NCBI GenBank assembly: GCA_948567375.1 | Contig: OX419761.1 | Coordinates: 43,269 to 107,268 of the forward strand | DNA length: 64,000 nucleotides | DNA from: Lunularia cruciata | Taxonomy: Eukaryota; Streptophyta; Marchantiopsida; Lunulariales; Lunulariaceae | Direction of reading: 5' to 3' | Shown here: positions 25,260 to 33,795 of the stretch, one piece after another | Layout: each line of letters starts with the position of its first letter | Position numbering within the stretch: the stretch's first letter is position 1 | Notes under the pieces: model-generated | What the model was told of the DNA's origin: nothing | What the model saw: only the letters and a program-made list of their open reading frames with translations | The model's database searches: none | Made by a program: the position numbers and the translations under genes

Positions 25260-25814
25260 TGTCGTGCGTATATACATCGCTACACAACATACATTGCTGT
25301 CAACATCATACACTATAAAAGCACAACTCACACATAAGTCATACATAGACTCTAAAGTGCCACAATAATCAGATTGCTTAACACTCTCAACTCAACTCAA
25401 CTCAGATCAGTACTTGATCTGTCACTCTATAAACTGCCAACAACTGGGCACTGATTATAGTCAAGCCACATCCACTCAAGCATAGAGAATCCAGGTGATG
25501 CTCGCCGGCCTCTATCCACCATAGCCAGGAACTCGAAGGCTCAACATCAGAGAAGTGAGCTCTCTGGAGCTCATTTCGAAACTATACCCACTGGACTCAA
25601 GCTAGCCCTGAAACCCTAACGGTCCTGCTGACAGCACACTCGACGGTGCAAACGGTGCAAAGTGACGGTGGGCCCCACCGTGAAGTCAGCACCCCGAACA
25701 CAAAATCTAACCGTCGGAAAGTAGTCCCTGAGAAACTGCTAGAATAACTCTAACTACCATCACTGGAACTCCAGTGTCCGAGCATCTAGATGCGGAACTA
25801 CAAATGGTGTGACA
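25260..25814 (-). repeat. M1 3' LTR
   Basis: 555 bp, TG...CA. On minus: the shared block (25814-25366) with TATA-like TTTATAG (plus 25426-25432), the GATCA...TGATC repeat, the ACGGT cluster and ACGGTGGG C CCCACCGT hairpin (about 25663-25680), then the A repeat (25365-25260) ending GCACGACA. The probable solo LTR at 60343-60875 has this same block-plus-A structure. Confidence 0.85.
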
Positions 25815-25816
25815 GC

Positions 25817-25921
25817 TGTCGTGCGTATATACATTGCTACACAACATACATCGCTGTCAACATCATACACTATAAAAGCACAACTCACACATAAGTCATA
25901 CATAGACTCTAAAGTGCCACA
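25817..25921 (-). repeat. Extra A repeat upstream of the M1 3' LTR
   Basis: About 105 bp, nearly identical to 25260-25365, lying between the coding region and the 3' LTR and separated from the LTR by GC. The same arrangement exists in M2 (19723-19828) and M3 (12499-12607). Confidence 0.85.
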
Positions 25922-25922
25922 A

Positions 25923-25933
25923 TCGCCCCCCTA
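25923..25933 (-). promoter_or_regulatory. Polypurine-tract candidate of M1
   Basis: Minus strand TAGGGGGGCGA, immediately followed by TTGTGGCAC at the start of the extra A repeat. This is where a PPT is expected if the LTR began with A. No purine tract precedes the TGTCAC terminus at 25814. Confidence 0.5.
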
Positions 25934-26090
25934 GCTGGCGGTTAGGTCCCTCTAACTCCAGATAGCCATCTACTCTAAGTATATGGTATACCCTCTAATG
26001 GGCAAAGATCAGGAGGCCGGGTGCTATGGAGCCCCATCGTTAGTCGCCGGTCTGCAATCTATACCATATAAAGAATGAACTAGCTATAGG

Positions 26091-27101
26091 TCAAGTACAT
26101 CTAGGACATAACCACTGTCCCTGAGGAACCACTGTGAGGGGAGGAGTCATACATGCCATATGCCATCCTCTCGAACAGCTATCACACACTAACATAGTAG
26201 CAGCTCCACCAGAAGAGCCACATAACATACACCTCAAGCCTGCACGTACAAGTGCCAAGCTTGGGTCCATAGTACCATCAATGTTTGGAAGGTGGCATGG
26301 CGCACAATTGCGCACATGATCCTTCCAAACAACACCATCACGTCCTTCTAACACAAGGACTCCAGATGGCAAAACCTCACGCACTCTCAAGATAGTGCGG
26401 CCCGTAGAAACATCAAGTGTCGTCGGTGCTGTCTGCTGTAGATATACATAGTCGCCTGGATAAAATTGACGGATCGAGGGTCTATAACCTCCTCCTTGAA
26501 TGGTAGCATAGCGTAAAGTATCTCTATGCTGAGCAATCGCCAAGTTCTCAAAGGCCATCGGCATCACTCTCCGAAAGATCTCTGCCCGCTGAGAACATGC
26601 GCTCATCCATACATCAGGGTCATCCAAGTCCAAAACTATAGTAGCATCTCGACGAATGGCTGCAGGTAAATCTGGATCTTGTCCATAGAGTAGGAAGTAT
26701 GGAGAGAAGGATGCTAAGGAGGCTTGCCGGCTGAACCGATAGCCCATGGCCAACCAAGGTAACTGGAGATCCCAATCTCCCAAGTGGCCTCTCTGCAAAC
26801 CATACTTTTGCAATCCTCTCTTCACCGTCTGAACCACTCTCTTTGCTAAGCCATCTGCCTCAGGGTGATCTCGGGATGTAGTACGATGATCAATCAAAGC
26901 CTTGTCACACAAGACCTGAAACTCTCCCAAGAACTCTGTACCCTGATCAGTCAAAACCTCAGCTGGTGCACCAAAATGACTAAGAACTCGATCCAGGAAC
27001 GAGTAAGCTATCCCTTCACTAGACTTGTCAGGAAGTGCCACCAACTCAATCCACTTGGAGAAGTGCTCCACCATCACCAAAACATACCGATGATGTCTCA
27101 C
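26091..27101 (-). CDS. M1 integrase catalytic core with C-terminal PHD finger
   Basis: Open for 336 codons. It starts inside the integrase core (RHHRYVLVMVEHFSKW) because a 1-nt change near 27100 separates it from the upstream pol frame; M2 and M3 are in frame here. The second catalytic Asp lies in TDQGTEF (about 26931-26950). The third acidic position reads GLAK (Lys codon 26841-26843) instead of the usual Glu. A C-terminal integrase region follows (GDYVYLQQT; then VWKDHVRNC). The last 46 residues (26094-26231) form a canonical PHD finger: C-x2-C-x11-C-x2-C-x4-H-x2-C-x14-C-x2-C with a Trp two residues before the last Cys pair. PHD fingers usually read histone H3 tails, so a role in target-site choice is likely but inferred. 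Confidence 0.85.
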   Translation of the reverse strand: MRHHRYVLVMVEHFSKWIELVALPDKSSEGIAYSFLDRVLSHFGAPAEVLTDQGTEFLGEFQVLCDKALIDHRTTSRDHPEADGLAKRVVQTVKRGLQKYGLQRGHLGDWDLQLPWLAMGYRFSRQASLASFSPYFLLYGQDPDLPAAIRRDATIVLDLDDPDVWMSACSQRAEIFRRVMPMAFENLAIAQHRDTLRYATIQGGGYRPSIRQFYPGDYVYLQQTAPTTLDVSTGRTILRVREVLPSGVLVLEGRDGVVWKDHVRNCAPCHLPNIDGTMDPSLALVRAGLRCMLCGSSGGAATMLVCDSCSRGWHMACMTPPLTVVPQGQWLCPRCT

Positions 27102-29208
27102 AGTCTCTCAGCGGTAAAGGTCCGGCAAAGTCCAAACTCCAACGGTAACCCAATCCCATGATAGGTAATGGGTGTAACTGTGGCGTAGGAGCATTGAATG
27201 ATGCTCTAACTTGGTCACAAACCATACATCTGGCAACAAACTGCTGTACCTCGGTCTGCATACCGCGCCACCAATAATGACTCTGAAGTAAGCTATATGT
27301 ACGCTTTACTCCAAAATGTCCTAGCTCCTCATGAGCATGACGGACCAACTGTGGTCTCTGTGATGGAAGTGGTACTACTTGCACTCTACCATCCTCCCAT
27401 ACACGCAAAAGGTGTCTACCCTCCAATCTGAACCGTCTGGCTCGTTGAAGAACACGGTCTCTCTCCTTGGCCCCAACTGTCCCACCCACAACACCAGTGC
27501 GAAGATAGTCTATCACTAAGACATCATCATGAATGTCTCGCTGAACTGTATCAATATCTTCACTCTTTGGATCTGTGACCTCAATAACTCCTCCTGTATG
27601 CGCTGAGAGAGATACCACCAAAGTCTCTGCAAATATACACAGAAAGGCCGATGCATGCCAACCTGGCACCATCTCCTCATCTGTCTCACCATGCCAACGT
27701 GCTCCGGTCTGATCCTGCTGGCTGGGACATGGGTTTCTACTCAACCCATCTGCATCACGGTTCACCACTCCAGGTCTGTGAACAACCGTGAAATCATACT
27801 CCTGTAAAATCAGAGCCCATCGTGCAAGCTTCCCTGAAAGCTTGTCGGACTCCATCAACCACTTCAGCGGCTGATGATCAGTGATGAGAGTGAAGGGGTT
27901 ACCAAATAGGTAACATCGGAAATGTGCTACTGCCCAAACTGCTGCCAAGCACTCTCCCTCATATGAACTATACTTCGCCTCCGCTGAATTGTTGGAGCGA
28001 CTAGCATAGGCCACCACAAACTCCTTCTCCTCATCATCATGTTGGGTGAGCACCGCTCCAAGCCCCAACATACTCCAATTAGTGTGAACCTGAAATGGTC
28101 GTCCCTTGATCGGTCTCCTCAAAATAGGAGCCGATGTCAACCTCTCCTTGAGCTCTACAAAAGCTCTCTCCTGCTCATCTCCCCAACACCACTCCTGTGT
28201 AAGCTTGGTCAGCTTCGTCAAGGCCTTGGCAATGGCACTAAATCCTCTAACATAGCGGCAATAGAAGTTCGCCAACCCAAGGAATGCTCGCACTCTGCTC
28301 ACATCCGTAGGCCGAGGAATACGTGCAATAGCCTCCACCTTGGTCTGCTGGACACCAAGTCCTCCAGGGTAGATAGTGTGACCCAAATACTCAACCTGCT
28401 CGTGGAAGAACCTACACTTCCCAGGATGTAGTTTGAGTCCATGAGATCTCAACCTCTCAAACACTTCCAACAACTGTCTCTCATGCTTGTCCACAGTAGT
28501 GCTATAAACCAAAATGTCATCAATATAGCACCGAGCAAAATCCAATCCAGCTAGGATCCTATCCATGACCCTCTGGAACTCAGCAGGAGCGTTCTTTAAC
28601 CCAAATGGTAAGAACTTCCACTGATATAACACATCCTTGCCGTGAGGATCAAAAGCCCAAAAGGTTGTCTTGGACTTATCCTCCTCCCTGATCGGCAACT
28701 AATGATATCCCGCTCAAAGATCCAAAGTACTGAAGACCTTTGCATGCCCAATCGCATCAAAAATCTCCCCCGGTGTAGGCATGGCATACCGATCAGCCCT
28801 GGTCTGTCGGTTGATAGGACGGTAATCTCCACACATCCGCCTATCTGTATAGTTGCCATGCATATCCTTCTTGGCTGGCATCACTGTCGCTGATGCATAC
28901 TCTCCATGTGAAATCTCCACCAAACCAGCCTCAAAAAGGTCACTACTCCGGCTCTGAATCAATGTCCTCTCCATATCACTATATTGATAAGGACGTCAGA
29001 AAACAGGTGTGTCGCTAGTCAGCTCAATCCGTATACCAGGTCCCTTCAGAGCACCCAAATCCTTCATACTGAAGGCAAAACAACTCGTGTGACTCCTCAA
29101 GAACCTCCAAACCCTCCGTCTTTCTTCTCCAGTAAGCTTGGGTCCAAGATCTGGCTCCCAAGTATCCTCTGTAACCGTAGTAGGAGTAGAAGACGTACTG
29201 ACTGGCTG
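27046..29208 (-). CDS. M1 RT, RNase H and integrase zinc-binding region
   Basis: One frame downstream of the UAG at 29209. It includes a linker, the RT N-terminal fingers (28974-28717) and RT palm with YIDD at about 28513-28526, RNase H (about 28110-27730, DHQPLKWL and ADGLSR), and the integrase zinc region (27340-27200, H...H...CxxC). Breaks: TGA 28996-28998 (M2 has CGA), TGA 28714-28716 (stop also in M2 and M3), TAG just after it in a YHQ motif (M2 has CAA), and the shift near 27100. The first RNase H acidic residue reads Asn (AAT 28078-28080) in an HTNWS motif; M3 also has Asn. The longest open stretch is 27046-28698. Confidence 0.85.
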
Positions 29209-29211
29209 CTA
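29203..29211 (-). promoter_or_regulatory. Candidate readthrough stop UAG-CAG-CCA between DNMT and RT
   Basis: The minus strand reads TAG CAG CCA in frame with both the upstream gag-protease-methyltransferase frame and the downstream RT frame. This fits the CAR-YYA 3' context of tobamovirus-type UAG readthrough. M2 has the same nine bases (21683-21691) and M3 keeps TAG CAG (7354-7359). Unlike the other stops in M1, it is present in all three copies. Confidence 0.55.
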
Positions 29212-29529
29212 CACTGGGCCCTTGGGAGCAATAGTGTCATGCTCTTGACCACTAGAGGTCCCAACCTCCGTGTGAAAAACTCCCTCCACTCTGGCTGCAA
29301 GCTCCACACGTCCTCTAGCTGCATCCCATGTGGACCAAGGGTGTAGCCCACGCTCACCTGGATGGACTCCAAGTAGACCACTCTCCCTAGTAGCTACTGG
29401 ATGTGTCCCAAGAATACCATGTCCACTCGGTCCATCGCCCCCAGCATGTGCCTGAATTGTCTCGATAGGCACAGGGCTCACAAGTGTCCGAGTGGTGATG
29501 CCTATCAAGCGCATCCTATGCTGCTCTGC

Positions 29530-30520
29530 CAAACCAAGGCTCACAATCCAGGTCAAACAGTTCATGTCCATAGCCTGACCTAACACCTGACGCCTGGATG
29601 CCTCTGACACTACTGGAACAGCGGTAATACCGGTGCAAAAACCCATCGCCCGCTCTCTCTCATCAGCATTGGGCTCCACCAACTACTGTAATTGTGAGTC
29701 CCAAACAAGTCCAGGTCCTCCCTCTCGAAAAGCATGAGAGCCTAGGAAACTCATGTGTGTGGGAAATGCAGCTCTAGGCTGTCCAACTAGGTTCACCACT
29801 GCCATAGATGACCTATCAGCCACTACCATTGTCTGAGATTGACGTCCAGCATCCAAGATATCATCAATAAGAATGTGGTCTAGTCGCTGAATCCCATCAT
29901 AACTATGCTGTAGAACCTCTTTGGGTAAGAGGTTCGTCCACCAAAGACGAAGACGATGAGCCCGTGATCCCACTCTGGCTGCATCTAACAATACAGCAGG
30001 TCCCATCCAAGAATGGACCTGATGTGTACTCACCACCACTCTAGTGCGAGAATCACCCATCAAAGGAACGTTCTCCAAAAGGTAAGCTGGAGAAACAGAC
30101 TGATGAACCTGGAGATGTCGTAATATCCATAACATCTCCCAAAACACACCAGAACGAGGATCCTAAAGACCCAAACCACGGCCCGCACGTGTATGTCCCT
30201 GACATGGCCATCCAGAAATCACCAAGTGAATACGCCCATGTCTCTCTAGGTCATGCGTCCCCAGTAAGGAAATGTCTCCTGGTAAGGCCTTCTGGTAACC
30301 TTTGACTGCTGACATTGGTAATAACTCCGGATACCGATAGGCCAAGTGTGCCACATGATGTAGAAAGACTCGCCTAGCAGTCTCATCTCTCTCTACATAC
30401 AAGTACCTCTGTACTCGGATACCCGCCTGTAACACCACAGCTAGTCCGGTGCTGATCCCACCAAACAACTCCAATAGACATATCCCCTCTACTGGATACT
30501 GCCAAGCAATGAGTGTGGTA
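29530..30520 (-). CDS. DNMT3-like C5-cytosine DNA methyltransferase domain of M1
   Basis: A complete methyltransferase domain of about 325 residues inside the polyprotein, between protease and RT. Motif I is LELFGGISTGL (near 30460-30490). Motif IV has SGWPCQGH with the catalytic Cys at 30202-30204. Motif VI is LLENVP (near 30065-30080). Motif VIII has AHRLRLWW (near 29955). Motif IX/X has ERERAMGF and RRQVLGQAM (29661-29560). Order and spacing follow DNMT3, not the permuted plant DRM order; the phrase around ENVPLMG and the AHR-R-WW-N motif are especially DNMT3-like. TAG codons interrupt it at 30163-30165 (also in M2; CAA in M3) and 29683-29685 (M1 only). It would transfer methyl groups to cytosine in DNA; acting on its own cDNA or on host chromatin is inference. 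Confidence 0.88.
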
Positions 30521-32691
30521 TCCAAAGGTGTCAAAGCAATTGCCTTTGGAGGCTCATCCTCACACTCATCCCCTGATGGTACGAAGGCTCCACTCCAAGC
30601 CTGCTGCACCAACTGATCTGCATGCTGCTGCAATGCCTCCTCTGAACTCCACAATGGAACATCCAAGGTGGATGGAACAATCCCACTCGTACTCCATAGC
30701 CGAGTGATCTCCTCTGGTACTCGAGTATCCTCTGCATGGGCGTTCCCCTCCAACAAGTGACCAGGCCAAGTAACTGCACCGCTGAAAGCCAAAACTGATG
30801 CTGCCATGGTCCCGGACTGTAGTGAGCCAAGACTGCCACTACTGAAACGTATTGGTAGGCGACATACCCGTCCCTCACCAGACTGCCAACCAGGTCTATA
30901 AGAGGTTGTCTCCTCCCAATAGTCAATACTGAAACCCATGGGGTATAACACTGCTCCCCCAACTAGCACATCATATGACTCAGCTATCGTCGCAAAAGCC
31001 TGAGCTCTCACCACCGAGCTATCAGTCGGATGACCAGGCTGAACCTGGACAACAAGCTCCCCACGTGTGATGTACTGTGTCGAACCACCACCTAGAGATG
31101 TCTGGATCTGAAATAGACACCTCTCCACATTGGTCTTCCGTAACTCCAGACCAACAACTGCAGCCTTCCCCAACATAAGGGGCTGCGCACCAGAGTCTAA
31201 CAAGACTCTCTGTGGTGTATAGACCTTCCCTAAAGGTCCCACTAAACGAAAGATCCCCCTTTGGTTATCCAATAGGACAACACCAAGTGTAAACCGTGCT
31301 CTCTCAAAGGCCGGTCTAGCTAGCAACTCCTCCAGTCTAGCCGCTGCTGCCTGCCATAAACCACTGGTCGCTGAACGGATCCCATGCTCCTCAATCAAGT
31401 CAGATCCACTACCAACCACCTCTGCTCTAGTAGTAGGAACTGCACCATCCCTACTCTCACACAACGTGGCAGCCAATCGGAACACTGGGGCTGGGTCAAC
31501 TCCCAATGTAAACATGTCACTGGCTGAAAATAAAGGATGCCGCATAATCAGCTGAGCCGCCCCCAACATCATGCTAGACTCAGTCTGTGTAGTAGCAGGT
31601 GGCTGACTAGTAGGTACTCCATCAGGTACTCCATCACCACCTACCACACCTGCACTCGGATGTCTAGGAACCATGGATGTCGTCTGCAATGCCTCAGATA
31701 GCGTGAAAGACTGGGGAAGTCTGACCTGTCTCCCAACCTCTCCTCTCTGTGGGTCCAACTCCACTGATGCTCCTCTAGGCTCTGGAGCACGTACTGCACT
31801 CCTAGTCACTACTGCAGATGCATCCACCTGTGCTGCTCCGCACATGAAATCCAAAGCATCTCTATCACCAGCATATGAGGTGGAAGCCTCAGCACCCGAA
31901 TCTGATCTCCTCTGAGCAATAGCCATACTAGCCAATATCTGCTCCAACTGCTCAATCCGAGTAGCCATAGCTGTGTCAGAAGTAAGGGCAGGTACTGCAC
32001 CCCTACTAGGTGTAGATCCTCTACCACCACCTCTACCACCTCGTCCTCCATGAACTGGAGCTCCTCTACTACCTGCCATAGCAGCCCTACCACTCCATAA
32101 CTCCGGGTGTAGGTCAAAACACCGGTCACTAGTGTGACCAAATCTGTGGCAATGCTCACACTGCCTCTGTGCTGGCTGTGATGCACCAGAGGTATCAGGT
32201 CCGCTGCCCTGAGTACACTCTCTCCTATGGTGAGGTCCACCACAAGTCCAACAAGCAACACCACCACTCACTGGCTGCTGCTGACCCAAAAATGAGGGTA
32301 AGGGTCTAACTCCACTAGGCCCTCCACTCGCTCCATAGGATCTGGGCGGTCCACCCTGTCCTCGAAAACCAACTGGGCGTGGTGCACTCTGCTGCACTCT
32401 AGAAGAAGTCACAACCGTGGATGAGGTCTCTCTACCAAATCCAGCTGTCACCACTCTCTCCTCCACCATGTTGAGCTCAATACGCTCAGCCAAACCAAAG
32501 ACTACTGCCAAAGTGGGCGAAGTAGCCTGCAACAACGTAGCATCACGAACTCTATGTCGCAACTCCTTGTCCAGTATCCCATACCAAAACTGGACTGCCT
32601 GGGCCTCAGTTACTCCCTGAGTAAAACTGATCAGCCGCCTCATGCGAGTATATGCCTCGCGTAGGCTCTCTCCAGCCTTCCACTGGAACTC
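30521..32691 (-). CDS. M1 gag C-terminus (zinc knuckles) and aspartic protease
   Basis: The frame is open from 32691 to the stop at 30163. It begins in the gag capsid region (RMRRLISFTQGVTEAQ), followed by two zinc knuckles: a near-canonical C-x2-C-x3-H-x4-C (about 32218-32256, CWTCGG) and a canonical C-x2-C-x4-H-x4-C (32119-32160, CEHCHRFGH). A Ser/Gly-rich linker follows, then a retropepsin-type protease with LLDSGAQPLML (Asp codon 31195-31197), where DSGA stands for the usual DTGA/DSGA. After the protease come about 200 residues without recognised motifs before the methyltransferase. Gag packages element RNA; the protease cuts the polyprotein. Confidence 0.85.
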
Positions 32692-33432
32692 CTACAAGCT
32701 CCTCAGCTTGTCAATCCGCATTACCTGGTAGTTCTGCCTCAAACATAGGAAGAACTCAACCATGGGGTTAAACCCCGGTACCACACCACCTCTTGCAGCG
32801 GTACCTCCACTCGTAGTAGCACTATCTCCAGCTAGTGCACCTCCACTAGCTCCACCAACACTACTCGAGCTAGAACTCGTAGGTACAGCCGATCTACTCC
32901 TGGCCACCGAGCTTGAAGTGATGGAGATATAGTGTGGAGACCAATATTGTCTCCATAACTCAATCTCCTCCAAATGAGCTCTCCTGAACTCATGGTAGTC
33001 GTCCATTGGTGTACCCTCCAAGTGCTGAAACAACCCCTTCCATGCCATGAAGGGTGTGAACAAAGTCGAGTTCCGCATCTGCTGTAGATCATACCAACTA
33101 TCGAACTCCTGGATGAAGTCATCCAACTCAATGGTACCCACTGTACCAGAGTAACGCTTAGGGCCTTTGGAGGCCCCATAAATCTCGTCCATGTCCCACA
33201 ATAACGGTGCGGACACACCAAGTGCACTCTCAACTAAATCAGCTCCTGTGTCGAACTTCAACTCAGAGTCAATCTCCTCCCTCACTGGGACCTGAGATAC
33301 AGGCTGATACCAAGCACCACTCCGAGTAAACCCACTGCGTACTGCAGGGCTAACTCCTTTGGAATCTCCAAAGAACTCCGTCGTGACCACATAACTGCAA
33401 CAGCAAACCCGAACCACCAACTGCAACCACAA
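32692..33432 (-). CDS. M1 gag N-terminal part
   Basis: Same frame as the downstream part, separated by TAG 32692-32694 where M2 has CAA (an M1-specific nonsense change). The start is uncertain: the frame begins at 33432 with TTG, and no ATG precedes the conserved EFFGDS motif. At 33379-33384 M1 has ACG ACG where M2 has ATG ATG and M4 has ATG ATA. Because M2 and M4 are CpG-decayed, ACG may be ancestral. The sequence includes a Trp-rich capsid-like segment (DDFIQEFDSWYDL; WKGLFQHLEG) and a Ser-rich stretch. Confidence 0.75.
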   Translation of the reverse strand: MWLQLVVRVCCCSYVVTTEFFGDSKGVSPAVRSGFTRSGAWYQPVSQVPVREEIDSELKFDTGADLVESALGVSAPLLWDMDEIYGASKGPKRYSGTVGTIELDDFIQEFDSWYDLQQMRNSTLFTPFMAWKGLFQHLEGTPMDDYHEFRRAHLEEIELWRQYWSPHYISITSSSVARSRSAVPTSSSSSSVGGASGGALAGDSATTSGGTAARGGVVPGFNPMVEFFLCLRQNYQVMRIDKLRSL

Positions 33433-33783
33433 GTCGCAACCGCAAGTGCCCCACCAAGTGCCAACACCAACTAGACACCACCCACTAATGTAACTCTAAC
33501 CAAGATAACTATACTAGGGGAAAAGCAACCTGTAACCTGCCATCATAACACGCACTCTCACGGTCTACAGGTCATCACTTCCTGCCTCACCGGAGAGAAA
33601 CAAAGGTAGTCTGACTGGTCATCACTCCAGCCTCACCACCGAGAGCACACCAGAGCACCAACGCTCAAAAGTCAGGGCACCTCACACAAACGTGGTGCAC
33701 AAACAGGAAGCAGAGAATGGAGGGGATCCAATCACAAGAAATCTAAACGAAAACCCTCCATCTCATAACACAACACGGGACTG

Positions 33784-33795
33784 ACTCTGCCACCA
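33784..33795 (-). promoter_or_regulatory. Primer-binding site of M1
   Basis: Minus TGGTGGCAGAGT, one to eleven bases after the end of the 5' LTR-like region, depending on whether the LTR ends at TGCCA or TGTCA. It is similar to the initiator-Met PBS used intact by element G at 37739-37750. Confidence 0.65.
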
